64,000 bases of DNA from Amphritea atlantica (GTDB lineage: Bacteria > Pseudomonadota > Gammaproteobacteria > Pseudomonadales > Balneatricaceae): the NCBI RefSeq assembly GCF_900111095.1, contig NZ_FOGB01000018.1:1-64000 (forward strand). Reading direction: 5' to 3'. The notes under the pieces were generated by a model. It saw only the letters and a program-made list of their open reading frames with translations. It did no database searches and was not told the DNA's origin. Each line of letters opens with the position of its first letter. Position 1 is the stretch's first letter. The position numbers and the translations under genes were made by a program. Shown here piece by piece: positions 19,188 through 28,791 of the stretch.

Positions 19188-21997
19188 CAGTCACGCTCCT
19201 CCAGATAGCGCCAACTGGATCGGCCCGTTGCGTTGGGGTCACGCTGACGCTTATCCGGGTCACCCGGTTTATCAGGGTCACTGTCATCACCTGTACTGAT
19301 GATCTGATCCTCAATGCCATCCGTCAGAATTAACGGACCATTGCCATTACCCTGCTGCTGACCTGATGCGTTCACCTTATCGCCATTTGCATCGGTGACC
19401 TTATCATCGTCGTCATACTGGCCATCCCGATTATTATCAACGGTGACATAGGAGAAGCGACTACCTGAGCTTTTATCCAGCTCCATGGTCCAGCCATTTC
19501 CGCCCGCCTTACAGGGATCAGAGGTATAAGTCCGGGTTGAGAGCAAGACACGACGATCTCTTATGCCGGGAGGGTTAAGCACGCGCTCACCCAGCTGCAG
19601 CCAGCCCCCGTTACCATCGGGTGTTTTCAAATCGATAAACCAGCCGGCCTGACTGCCGGTTAAACGGTTGTTGGTTGTCAGGCGCAGGTTGCGGGTCACA
19701 CCATTAAAGTCATGACTACCCTGATAATAGATCGACTGTTCCAGTAACTGTGACCGACTCCCCGTGATCGCTGAGCCGCTATCGATCACACCATAGAAAC
19801 TCTGCACGCCCATATCTGATTTATCTGCTATTTCAAAATCTTTGCCGGTACCAAAGAAAACCATATTATGTCCGTAGACATCTTCTGACACCGCCAGTCG
19901 TGAGGTAATCGGCTGAATATCGCCAGCAGCACATGGAGTGCTGAGGGTTGAGCCCTTATTTGAGCTTCGACAAGCCTGAAACAGCTTATAGTCCAGCTTC
20001 CAGTTGGCCGGGTTACTATCAGACAGATCAAACTTCCAGATATTACCATACAGGTCACCGCCATAAATCACGTTTACCGTAGCGCCATCATCACTGACGG
20101 GGGATAGCGTGGACATACCATTAGGTCTGTTCAGTCCTGCCGGTGCCTCATCTAAGCCTGTATTGGTGGAGAGCTTAATCACTGTCTGACCCGTTGCAAG
20201 ATCAACCAGATAGATTACTGCATCCCCGGTTAAACTCTGATGATCATCTGCTTCGGTACTGTTATAACCATTGCCAAACACCACATACCAGTTGCCATCT
20301 TTCAGTCTGGCTATCGCCGGGCGGGCATAACTATACCCCATATCGACATCATCACTGTCGTCAAACTCCCAGCGGAAAACCTTCGCAGCCTCCGTTTCGC
20401 TAAAATCATCAGGGTCGGTAACATCCAGCACATAGACCCCTTGACCGCCCCCGTTGAGACCACCGGCAAGCATGGTGTGCCATTGATTGTTGATATATAC
20501 GTCCTGTACTGTCGGGGTGCCATCGACATAATACTGATGCTGATAGTCAGTGTTAGACAACAGTGAAAGTTTTGGTAACAGAACAGAGGGAATATACGCC
20601 AGCAACTCCTCACCATCTGAGGCCCGAAAGCCGTGCAACATGCCATCATTAGCTCCGACATAGATCATCGGCTCGCGATCTGCATATGTCTTTTTAAACG
20701 CCCGATAGGAGGAGGAACTGTTAAAATTCTGCGGTGGGCCGACATAGATCGGATTCGAGTGAATAATATCCCCCAACTGACTCTGACGAGCACGAAAATC
20801 GCTTACGCTTTCGCCACGTATATAGTCCACCTGTGAGGAGTCATTATTAAATAACAGCGTTTTTTCTTCACTAGTAAAACTGTTCCAGCGAAATCCGATG
20901 CCGGTTGAGCCCCTGTTAGTGATGACCATCCGACTATTAGCAGAGGGAATACCAGACGAAGCACTCCACACCGGGACATCACTGACCTCAAGAAGCCCGG
21001 TCTGAGCGTTGATGGCTGTACTGAAAGCCGACAGTTCACCGCTCCAGCCACCCGTATTGTAGCTGGCCTGATAGATATTCAGGCCGCTGGTAATATAACC
21101 ACTGTTGGCGCTCAGCTGTGTATCGCTGAACACTTTTCGACTGATATCAGCAAACACCTTTTGAAGAGACGTCAGCAGTTCAGCCTCATTACCTGCCGTA
21201 AAGTAGTCTCCATGCCCTTTCACAGCAGCATCATTAAGCATGGGAAAGTTAATATCAAAACCGATGGTATAGGTGTACATATTCTGCATACCGGCCTGAT
21301 CACTCATATCGGTGTCCCAGGCGAATTTTGCCAGGTCATCCAGGTAGTACCATTTTTCAGTACTGGCTAAGCTAGTCCTGCCCCACCGGTCTCTCGTGAA
21401 CTTTCTGTCATCATCGCTGGTATCCCAGTTCGGCAGATTGCTACCGGCGTCAGCGTCGTTGAGTTGACTAAAGTTACCATCTTTGGTCGGTTCGCCATCG
21501 GTAATGACAATCGTAAAATTCTTCTGACACTGACTGGTAATCGGCGAGGAGTAACGACTGCCGGTGTGCGAAAAGTGCCCCTTCATTCCCCTGAAGTAAC
21601 GGGTTACCTCATAATATGCTTCAGACATCGGGGTCCAGTTATCTGCACCATAGCCATCAAGGGTTGTTAGCAGGTCGGCCTTTTTGCTGCCACAAACCTG
21701 GTCGATTTTACCCCCCTCTTCGTAGTTAAAGCTTGCCAGCCCCAACTGCATTCCGGAGCCCGATTCGATCACCGCCCGGGCAGCCGATTTGGCCTGATCG
21801 ATTTTTTTCTTTCCTCGGCGCTGTCCCGCAGGAGGATCATCCATACTGCCGGAAGTGTCCATCAGAATCATGACATTCGGCTCAGCAGTTTCCGCGGCCC
21901 CAATCGGTATTGGGCTGATGGTATATTCAGCCGACAACACCGACCTACTGACAAAAACGACAAGACAGACTAGTTTGAACATCCCTGTTTTTTTCAC
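19187..21997 (-). CDS. pilY1: Type IV pilus protein PilY1 with von Willebrand A metal site (right cluster)
   Basis: The preferred GTG start at 21997 gives MKKTGMFKLV with AGGTGA upstream; a GTG nine bases earlier overlaps the pilX stop. The 936-residue protein has a signal peptide (to about 23) and a vWA-like domain with the metal motif DTSGS (D47, S49, S51). The PilY1 beta-propeller starts near RQSQLGDIIHSNPIYVG. A DNNRDGQYDDDD calcium-type loop is near the C-terminus, which ends in an Asp/Pro-rich low-complexity tail. It is about 570 residues shorter than the left PilY1. Confidence 0.93.
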   Translation of the reverse strand: MKKTGMFKLVCLVVFVSRSVLSAEYTISPIPIGAAETAEPNVMILMDTSGSMDDPPAGQRRGKKKIDQAKSAARAVIESGSGMQLGLASFNYEEGGKIDQVCGSKKADLLTTLDGYGADNWTPMSEAYYEVTRYFRGMKGHFSHTGSRYSSPITSQCQKNFTIVITDGEPTKDGNFSQLNDADAGSNLPNWDTSDDDRKFTRDRWGRTSLASTEKWYYLDDLAKFAWDTDMSDQAGMQNMYTYTIGFDINFPMLNDAAVKGHGDYFTAGNEAELLTSLQKVFADISRKVFSDTQLSANSGYITSGLNIYQASYNTGGWSGELSAFSTAINAQTGLLEVSDVPVWSASSGIPSANSRMVITNRGSTGIGFRWNSFTSEEKTLLFNNDSSQVDYIRGESVSDFRARQSQLGDIIHSNPIYVGPPQNFNSSSSYRAFKKTYADREPMIYVGANDGMLHGFRASDGEELLAYIPSVLLPKLSLLSNTDYQHQYYVDGTPTVQDVYINNQWHTMLAGGLNGGGQGVYVLDVTDPDDFSETEAAKVFRWEFDDSDDVDMGYSYARPAIARLKDGNWYVVFGNGYNSTEADDHQSLTGDAVIYLVDLATGQTVIKLSTNTGLDEAPAGLNRPNGMSTLSPVSDDGATVNVIYGGDLYGNIWKFDLSDSNPANWKLDYKLFQACRSSNKGSTLSTPCAAGDIQPITSRLAVSEDVYGHNMVFFGTGKDFEIADKSDMGVQSFYGVIDSGSAITGSRSQLLEQSIYYQGSHDFNGVTRNLRLTTNNRLTGSQAGWFIDLKTPDGNGGWLQLGERVLNPPGIRDRRVLLSTRTYTSDPCKAGGNGWTMELDKSSGSRFSYVTVDNNRDGQYDDDDKVTDANGDKVNASGQQQGNGNGPLILTDGIEDQIISTGDDSDPDKPGDPDKRQRDPNATGRSSWRYLEERD

Positions 21998-22002
21998 TTT
22001 TA

Positions 22003-22587
22003 TCACCTGAAACGCTTGCGATATTCGCTGACCAGTACGACTTCGCTATTCCCTGTCACACCGGTACTTCGGCTCAACTGACGAAAGGTTGCCACACCAC
22101 TACCCTCGCCATAGACATAGCCTAGGGTTTTATCATCCGGGGTAAGCTGTACCAACTCCAGACTGACTTTTGGCTGCTCATACACCCTGGCGATCTTATT
22201 AGAATTGAAGTCACTGGCAGGTTTAGCTCTGGCTACCCAGTCATCCACGGTGCTGAGTTTTTCCAATTGATCTTTCAGTGTCGCACTGCTGGATGAGCTG
22301 CTACGACTATCAAACACAAATTCAGTGTCACCGGAGCTCCAGCCATCATAATCAGTTAGCTCAGGTTCTGCTTTCAGCGAGGCAAGCCACTCTTCTGCAT
22401 ACAATAGCGCAGTCTCACTCGCTTCAAATGCCACAGCCTGATCCTGCAGATTGGCAGTCATTCTCGATTGCAGCAGATTGCTCTGAATCGCCGTTGACGC
22501 TATCAACGTCATCATTAACAGCAGAATCAGCGCTACCACCAGCGCTGCACCCCGCTGGCCTTTGTATACTCCCCTTAAACTGATCAT
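22003..22587 (-). CDS. pilX: Type IV minor pilin PilX (right cluster)
   Basis: The 194-residue pilin-like protein has the leader GQRG followed by AALVVALILLLMMTLIAS and the PilX motif SRMTANLQDQAVAFEASETALLYAEEWL. As in the left copy, no Glu is at mature position 5. It overlaps pilW by four bases and its stop overlaps the pilY1 start region. Confidence 0.9.
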   Translation of the reverse strand: MISLRGVYKGQRGAALVVALILLLMMTLIASTAIQSNLLQSRMTANLQDQAVAFEASETALLYAEEWLASLKAEPELTDYDGWSSGDTEFVFDSRSSSSSSATLKDQLEKLSTVDDWVARAKPASDFNSNKIARVYEQPKVSLELVQLTPDDKTLGYVYGEGSGVATFRQLSRSTGVTGNSEVVLVSEYRKRFR

Positions 22588-23321
22588 CCACCCGTTCCTT
22601 TCACGGTTAATGCATTCCTTAGCAAGGCGGTCGCTGTATAGACCTGATACAGTCGCCGGTCAGAGGTATCGATAGCATCAAATGGCACAGGTAATACCTG
22701 CGCCTGACCGGTAACACCGCTGCCAGAACTTCGCATCAAAAGGTAAAAACGGGCGCTGATCACTGACGCCCAGTCAGAGGCGGACATAGCACCAAGCTTT
22801 TGATAGCTGTCCACCAACCGATCGCCATCTGTATCAACGCCATACTCCATCACCAAAGCAGTCGCGCCTTCAATCAGCGCTGCGTTATTTCTGTAGAGGG
22901 AGGGGTTCCCCCCGGAATTGCCAATATAGTATGCCCGGCCATCGGAACCCGCGGTTGTAAGCCCGGGAAGATAAACAATCTCACTACGCACATTGTCCGG
23001 AGTAATAATCAGCGTATTATCTGCGTGAGCCAGTTCAAAGGCCTCGATCTTATCGGTGTCATTTTCAACCCCCTCTATCAGCAGGTCGCTGTCCACACCG
23101 ACACCACTCTGCCGCAAATCAGTCAGTAAAACAGTCATGGCATAGCGACCGCTTTCCTGCACCTCAGACATTGCATCCTGCACCTGATATGTACGTGCGG
23201 AAGCCACATACGCGGCCAGCATGGCTGAAATAAGCAATAAACCAATGACGGTTGAAATCATCAGTTCAACCAATGAAAAACCTGATTGAGTGAGCAAACT
23301 GGACGTCACAGGCCGCTTCAT
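22584..23321 (-). CDS. pilW: Type IV minor pilin PilW (right cluster)
   Basis: The 245-residue prepilin has G-FSLVELMISTVIGLL and the PilW motif MSEVQESGRYAMTVLLTDLRQSG. It is 80 residues shorter than the left PilW. It overlaps both neighbours by four bases, consistent with translational coupling. Confidence 0.9.
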   Translation of the reverse strand: MKRPVTSSLLTQSGFSLVELMISTVIGLLLISAMLAAYVASARTYQVQDAMSEVQESGRYAMTVLLTDLRQSGVGVDSDLLIEGVENDTDKIEAFELAHADNTLIITPDNVRSEIVYLPGLTTAGSDGRAYYIGNSGGNPSLYRNNAALIEGATALVMEYGVDTDGDRLVDSYQKLGAMSASDWASVISARFYLLMRSSGSGVTGQAQVLPVPFDAIDTSDRRLYQVYTATALLRNALTVKGTGG

Positions 23322-23839
23322 AGATCGACCTCATGCTGATAACGGGATATGCCACCCTGATCCCGACGACCGTTCCAGTTGATGACAATAGTGATACGCT
23401 GACTGGACCGTTTAATTTCAGCATCCCCCTCAGGAAGACTGACAGCCACCCAGCTAAGCCAGTTATGGAGATCAGAGTAGGCCAGTTTCTTAGCGCTATC
23501 GGTCACCCCCGCGGTAGAGAAGCTCTGGGCATCCTGACTGAGCGTTAAAGCATAGTAATCGTCCAGCCCCGCCTGCTTATTGAGCCGGATACGGTCTGCC
23601 ATATCATTGGCTATCGCAATGGCCTGGGTACGCAGATAAGCACTTTGATTTTGCTGCAAGCCACGCGCCTGCATAGTCATCATGCCGACCATGCCGATAG
23701 CGACCAGCACCAGAGTCACCAGCACTTCTATAAGAGAGGTTCCGCACTGACGACGGGGAATAATATAGGTAGGTAAAAAAGTGCGCGAGCACGCGCCGGG
23801 GGCGAGCCCACATCCCTGTCTGCTCATGACAACATCCAT
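23318..23839 (-). CDS. pilV: Type IV minor pilin PilV (right cluster)
   Basis: The 173-residue protein has the prepilin site G-TSLIEVLVTLVLVAIG and MMTMQARGLQQNQSAYLRTQA, as in PilV/GspI. The leader is unusually long (about 33 residues) if the ATG at 23839 is used, so a later start is possible; MSRQGCG at 23827 is the nearest ATG. It is the first gene of the right cluster. The 86 bases to the fkpB stop hold no obvious terminator, so readthrough from the ileS-lspA-fkpB operon is possible. Confidence 0.85.
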   Translation of the reverse strand: MDVVMSRQGCGLAPGACSRTFLPTYIIPRRQCGTSLIEVLVTLVLVAIGMVGMMTMQARGLQQNQSAYLRTQAIAIANDMADRIRLNKQAGLDDYYALTLSQDAQSFSTAGVTDSAKKLAYSDLHNWLSWVAVSLPEGDAEIKRSSQRITIVINWNGRRDQGGISRYQHEVDL

Positions 23840-23925
23840 GTTGTATCAAAGAAGTAACAGATTACAAAATGAAAAAGTAATTTACCAGCAGATCATCCGT
23901 TTTACTGATCCAGAGCAAGTTCACT

Positions 23926-24381
23926 CTATTCGACAGCGATTATTTTTACTTCAAACTTCAGTTTCTTGCCCGCCAGTGGGTGGTTAAAATCCACGGTCAC
24001 CTTATTTTCATCAAACTCGGCAATAACACCGGGCAATTCGCCGTTTGCTGCATCAGCAAAGGAGACCACCAGGCCAGGTTCCAGCACCATATCGCCGAAC
24101 TGACTGCGTGGCAAGCGCTGCATATTGTTCGGATTCGCCATACCAAAGCCCTGTTCAGGCAGGATATCGATCACCGCCTCATCACCGGCCTGCATCCCTA
24201 ACAGAGAGTTCTCAAAACCGTCCAGCAACTGACCATCCCCAACAACAAAGGTTGCCGGATTGCCCTCAAAGTTGGAATCGACTACCTGACCATCTTCCAG
24301 TTTAATCGCAAAATGAAGGGTTACCTTAGCATCGGGCGCTATGGCCTGTTGTGGCGTCTCTTGAGAAGTAAATTCTGACAT
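23926..24381 (-). CDS. fkpB: FKBP-type peptidyl-prolyl isomerase FkpB (SlpA)
   Basis: The 151-residue cytoplasmic isomerase has the SlyD/SlpA-type FKBP core (DGQVVDSNFEGNPATFVVGD...LLDGFENSLLGMQAGDEA) with an inserted flap domain. It lacks the His-rich metal tail of SlyD. It follows lspA by 12 bases, as in most gammaproteobacteria. In Pseudomonas and E. coli the next gene is ispH; here it is pilV. Confidence 0.93.
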   Translation of the reverse strand: MSEFTSQETPQQAIAPDAKVTLHFAIKLEDGQVVDSNFEGNPATFVVGDGQLLDGFENSLLGMQAGDEAVIDILPEQGFGMANPNNMQRLPRSQFGDMVLEPGLVVSFADAANGELPGVIAEFDENKVTVDFNHPLAGKKLKFEVKIIAVE

Positions 24382-24393
24382 AAATGCAGACCT

Positions 24394-24888
24394 TTATTTG
24401 GATTTATGACGGCTATCACTGAACCATAGCATATCGATAATCAGCATGCCTGCCCCGATGGTAATAGCACTATCGGCCAGATTAAATGCTGGAAAATAAT
24501 AGCCGTTATAATGCAACGAAATAAAATCGATTACATATCCCTGTACGACCCGGTCATATAAATTTCCCAGCGCGCCCCCCAGCACCAGCGCCAGACCAGC
24601 CCCCAGCCAGTACTTATCGCGTGGAGTACGGGCCATCCAGAGCAGCAGTACAGTGCTGACAACTACAGCGATCAGAGCAAAAAACCAGCGTTGCCAGCCC
24701 CCGGCCTGAGCAAGAAAGCTGAATGCAGCACCGGTATTGTGCAGTAACGTCAGATCGAACACTGGCAGCAGAGGATGAGGCACGCCATAAGACAGCAGCG
24801 TGCTGGCCTGATACTTAGTAAACAGATCCAGCACGACGACTAAAACCACCAACCAAAGCCAGCTGAGAGCAGTACCTGCCTTGCCCAT
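24394..24888 (-). CDS. lspA: Lipoprotein signal peptidase LspA
   Basis: LspA cleaves diacylglyceryl-prolipoproteins in the inner membrane. The ATG at 24888 ([10 protein letters not shown]) gives 164 residues with four membrane helices, starting 10 bases after the ileS stop. The frame stays open for 52 further codons into ileS, but those residues do not fit the family. The catalytic aspartates are D121 (YVIDFIS) and D139 (FNLADS). Confidence 0.96.
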   Translation of the reverse strand: MGKAGTALSWLWLVVLVVVLDLFTKYQASTLLSYGVPHPLLPVFDLTLLHNTGAAFSFLAQAGGWQRWFFALIAVVVSTVLLLWMARTPRDKYWLGAGLALVLGGALGNLYDRVVQGYVIDFISLHYNGYYFPAFNLADSAITIGAGMLIIDMLWFSDSRHKSK

Positions 24889-24898
24889 AACGATAACC

Positions 24899-27727
24899 TT
24901 ACGCAAAACTGCGCTGTTCACCGGCACCCGCAACGTTTTCAACACAGCGGTCACACAGCTCTGGATGTTCGGGATGGTTACCCACATCTTCGCGGTGATG
25001 CCAGCAACGACCACATTTAGCATATTCAGAAGGAGTAACAACAACTTGAATACTTGCAGGCGTCTCCATTTCAGAAGATGCTCCTACAACTTTTGCTTCA
25101 TTGGGAGCATTCTTGAAGTCATCAATAGATGCAGCAGAAGTAAGCATTACAAAACGCAACTCATCACCTAACTGCTCCAAACATGCCTTAGTGCGCTCAT
25201 CGCAATAAATGGTTATTTCAGCATCCAAACCTGAACCAATTACTTTATCCCTTCGCAACCATTCCAGCTCTGCATTTACTGCAATTTTAGCTTCTTTTAC
25301 TATCGACCAAAACTCACGCCCTAATTCAGCATCTTCTTCAAGCAGGGCCAGTTCGGTATACCAGGTCACCAACTGTACTGACTCAGCGCGTTCACCCGGC
25401 AACTCATTCCAGATCTCATCGGCGGTAAAACTAAGAATCGGCGCAATCCAGCGCACCATCGCCTCGGCAATATGATACAACGCGGTCTGGCAGGAACGAC
25501 GGGCAACCGAATCAGCCTTAGCGGTATACTGACGGTCTTTGATAATATCCAGATAGAAACCACCCAGATCCAGCGAGCAGAAGTGCGACACCTTCTGATA
25601 CACCTGAAGCATCTGGTACTGATCATAGTGTCCCACCAGCTCGTCCTGCAGACGCGCAGCGCGATCAACCGCCCAACGATCCAGCGCCACCATATCAGCC
25701 GGCGCCACCATATCGGTTTGCGGATTAAACCCTTCCAGGTTGGCTAACAGGAAGCGGGCAGTATTGCGGATCCGACGATACGCATCTGCTGTCCGTTTCA
25801 GAATCTCATCAGACACAGTCATCTCTGAGCTGAAATCGGTGGAAGCAACCCACAGGCGCAGAATATCAGCGCCGTACTTGTTCATCACATCCTGGGGCGC
25901 AACCACATTGCCCACTGATTTAGACATCTTGCGACCATCACCATCCACCGTAAAGCCATGGGTCAGCACCTGCTTATACGGCGCACAGCCTTTGATGGCG
26001 ATACTGGTTTTCAGGGATGACTGGAACCAGCCACGGTGCTGATCCGAACCTTCCAGATACATATCCGCCGGGAACTGCAGGCCGTCGGTGCGGTCCAGCA
26101 CAGAGTAGTGGGTCACACCGGAATCAAACCACACATCCAGAGTATCCAGTACTTTTTCATACTGATCCGCCTCATCACCCAGCAACTCTGCTGCATCCAG
26201 ATCAAACCAGGCATCGATACCGGTTTGCTCTACTCTCAGCGCCACATCTTCGATCAGGCGAGGGGTTTCAGGGTGCAGTTCTGAAGTGGTTTTATTCACA
26301 AACAGCGCGATTGGCACACCCCAGGTACGCTGACGGGACACACACCAGTCAGGACTCTGTTCAACCATCGACTCGATGCGGTTCTGGCCCCAGCCAGGGA
26401 ACCATTCAACCCCTTTGATCGCAGCCAGAGCGTCTTTTTTCAGCCCTTTCTCTTCCATGCTGATAAACCATTGCGGCGTAGCACGGTAGATCAATGGCGT
26501 TTTGGTACGCCAACAGTGTGGATAACTATGGCTGAACTGTTTCTTCAGAATCAGACGATCGTTTGCTTCCAGTGCCGCGACGATCGCACCCTCGACTTTG
26601 TATACATGCTGTCCGGCAAACTCACCGGCATTTTCTGTATAAACACCATCAGGCCCTACCAGATTCAGGGTACCGATACCGTAAGCGCGGCCCACGCTGA
26701 AGTCTTCCACACCGTGATCAGGAGCCGTATGCACCGCACCGGTACCCGCTTCAACGGTCACGTGATCGCCGAGAATAACCGGCACCTGCTTATCATAAAA
26801 CGGATGATGCAGTTGCTGATGCTCCAGCGCTTCGCCCTTACAGTGACCAACAATTTTGTACTCTTCCACACCGTAACGCTGCAGCGCATCTTCAACCAGC
26901 GCCTCGACAATCAACAGTCGTTCACCACCCACCTGCACCAGCACATAATCGAGCTCAGCATTCAGTGATACCGCCTGGTTAGCAGGCAGTGTCCAGGGAG
27001 TCGTGGTCCAGATAACAACCGACGCTTCGCCCTCACCGGAAAGATCGTCAAAACAGCTCAGAAACGCCTCCTGATCAACCGGCGCAAAACGCACATCGAT
27101 CGCCAGAGAGGTCTTATCCTGATACTCAACTTCCGCTTCCGCCAGGGCAGAACTACCTACCACGCTCCAGTAAACCGGCTTATAGCCTTTCACCAGGTGG
27201 CCGTTTTCTGCGATCTTACCCAGCGCACGGATAATGTTGGCTTCGGTTTCGAAGTTCATGGTCAGGTAGGGGTTATCCCAGTCACCCAACACCCCGAGAC
27301 GGATAAAGTCTTTCTTCTGACCCTCCACCTGACGGGCCGCATACTCACGACATTTTTTACGAAAATCGCCGTAAGATACTTTAACGCCTGCTTTACCGAT
27401 CTTTTTCTCAACATTGTGCTCAATCGGCAGACCGTGGCAGTCCCAGCCCGGTACATAGGGGGCATCGAAGCCAGCCAGGGTGCGGGATTTAACAATGATA
27501 TCCTTGAGAATCTTATTCACTGCATGACCGATATGGATATCGCCATTAGCATAGGGAGGGCCATCATGCAGAATAAACTTTTCACGACCTGCGCTGACTT
27601 CACGAATCTTCTGATACAGATCCATCTTCTGCCACTGTTTCAGCATCTGAGGCTCTTTCTGAGCCAGATTGCCGCGCATCGGGAACTTAGTATTCGGTAA
27701 GTTCAGGGTCGGTTTATAATCGGTCAT
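24899..27727 (-). CDS. ileS: Isoleucyl-tRNA synthetase
   Basis: This 942-residue class Ia synthetase has the HIGH motif (HIGH 65-68, in [12 protein letters not shown]), an editing CP1 domain, KMSKS near residue 605 and a C-terminal zinc ribbon (CGRCWHHRE...CDRCVENV). Length and architecture match the E. coli enzyme. It lies between ribF and lspA in the conserved ribF-ileS-lspA-fkpB operon. Confidence 0.98.
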   Translation of the reverse strand: MTDYKPTLNLPNTKFPMRGNLAQKEPQMLKQWQKMDLYQKIREVSAGREKFILHDGPPYANGDIHIGHAVNKILKDIIVKSRTLAGFDAPYVPGWDCHGLPIEHNVEKKIGKAGVKVSYGDFRKKCREYAARQVEGQKKDFIRLGVLGDWDNPYLTMNFETEANIIRALGKIAENGHLVKGYKPVYWSVVGSSALAEAEVEYQDKTSLAIDVRFAPVDQEAFLSCFDDLSGEGEASVVIWTTTPWTLPANQAVSLNAELDYVLVQVGGERLLIVEALVEDALQRYGVEEYKIVGHCKGEALEHQQLHHPFYDKQVPVILGDHVTVEAGTGAVHTAPDHGVEDFSVGRAYGIGTLNLVGPDGVYTENAGEFAGQHVYKVEGAIVAALEANDRLILKKQFSHSYPHCWRTKTPLIYRATPQWFISMEEKGLKKDALAAIKGVEWFPGWGQNRIESMVEQSPDWCVSRQRTWGVPIALFVNKTTSELHPETPRLIEDVALRVEQTGIDAWFDLDAAELLGDEADQYEKVLDTLDVWFDSGVTHYSVLDRTDGLQFPADMYLEGSDQHRGWFQSSLKTSIAIKGCAPYKQVLTHGFTVDGDGRKMSKSVGNVVAPQDVMNKYGADILRLWVASTDFSSEMTVSDEILKRTADAYRRIRNTARFLLANLEGFNPQTDMVAPADMVALDRWAVDRAARLQDELVGHYDQYQMLQVYQKVSHFCSLDLGGFYLDIIKDRQYTAKADSVARRSCQTALYHIAEAMVRWIAPILSFTADEIWNELPGERAESVQLVTWYTELALLEEDAELGREFWSIVKEAKIAVNAELEWLRRDKVIGSGLDAEITIYCDERTKACLEQLGDELRFVMLTSAASIDDFKNAPNEAKVVGASSEMETPASIQVVVTPSEYAKCGRCWHHREDVGNHPEHPELCDRCVENVAGAGEQRSFA

Positions 27728-27765
27728 TGTCGTATCGCTTCTGGATCGTCTAATTTTGGCCCTGC

Positions 27766-28698
27766 TTACAAGGCACCTGTCAGAAAATAGTTTCTGACCT
27801 GTTTAATATCGTTATCTATCTGTTGCTTCAGTTTTTCCAGCCCTTCAAACTTCTTTTCAGGGCGAATAAAGGCTTTAAATTCGACACTCAGCAGCTGACC
27901 ATAAAGATCGCTGTCCAGATCGAACAGATGTGCTTCCAGCACTGGCTGTTTGCCATTGACGGTCGGGCGCATTCCAACATTAGCAATCCCTTCTGCAGTC
28001 AGATTTTTACCCGTCACTGTCACGGCATAGACACCGTTGAGCGGGCAGTGAAACCGATGCATCCGCACATTTGCCGTGGGAACACCGATGGTACGCCCAA
28101 GCTTCTGACCATGCATCACCCGTCCAGTCACCCGGTAGGGGCGGCCCAGCAGTCGCTGCGCCAGTACCAGATCATTATTCTGCAGCGCAGTCCTGATCCG
28201 GGTACTGCTGACCCGTTCACCATCCACATCAAAGGTTTCAGTATTCACCACACTGAAACCATAACGCTCACCGCTCTGACGCAGCATGTTGTAGTCACCA
28301 CTGCGATCACAACCAAAACGGAAATCATCACCAACGACAAAATGCCTGACTGCCAGTCCCTTCAGCAACAGCTCATCGACAAATTGATCTGCACTCATGG
28401 TGCGCAGACGTTCGTTAAAGGTCAGACAAAGCACCCGGTCCACGCCATTGGCTTTAAGCAATCGTACCTTTTCATCAAAACGGGTCAACCGGGGGGGGGC
28501 CTGACTACCGGAAAAGAACTCTCTTGGCTGAGGTTCAAAAATAATCACCACGGCCGGCAGCCCAAGTTCCCGCCCTTTGCGCAGCACCTGGGCTAACACC
28601 TGCTGATGCCCCAGATGCACGCCATCAAAATTGCCGATCGTTGCAACACAACCTTTATGCTTGTCACGCAGATTATGCAGACCCCGAATCAGCTCCAT
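27766..28698 (-). CDS. ribF: Bifunctional riboflavin kinase/FAD synthetase RibF
   Basis: RibF phosphorylates riboflavin and adenylylates FMN. The 310-residue protein has an N-terminal nucleotidyltransferase ([16 protein letters not shown], 21-36) and a C-terminal riboflavin kinase domain ([14 protein letters not shown] from about 200). It starts 93 bases after murJ. I see no FMN riboswitch in that gap. Confidence 0.96.
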   Translation of the reverse strand: MELIRGLHNLRDKHKGCVATIGNFDGVHLGHQQVLAQVLRKGRELGLPAVVIIFEPQPREFFSGSQAPPRLTRFDEKVRLLKANGVDRVLCLTFNERLRTMSADQFVDELLLKGLAVRHFVVGDDFRFGCDRSGDYNMLRQSGERYGFSVVNTETFDVDGERVSSTRIRTALQNNDLVLAQRLLGRPYRVTGRVMHGQKLGRTIGVPTANVRMHRFHCPLNGVYAVTVTGKNLTAEGIANVGMRPTVNGKQPVLEAHLFDLDSDLYGQLLSVEFKAFIRPEKKFEGLEKLKQQIDNDIKQVRNYFLTGAL

Positions 28699-28791
28699 AT
28701 CACCTCAATCTCATCAGCAAATAAAAATAAGCGCGAAATTATACCTCAGTTAGAGCAATATCCGCCATCCGTCAGCACCAATACTGGCCGA

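Noticed and set aside
24889-25044. 52-residue N-terminal extension of LspA
   Set aside because: It overlaps the end of ileS and adds residues unknown in the family; the ATG at 24888 fits length and spacing.
27823-28596. 257-codon open frame opposite ribF
   Set aside because: It is antisense to a conserved enzyme and its translation has no known motif.
28699-28791. FMN riboswitch before ribF
   Set aside because: The gap is 93 bases without the RFN-element core motifs.
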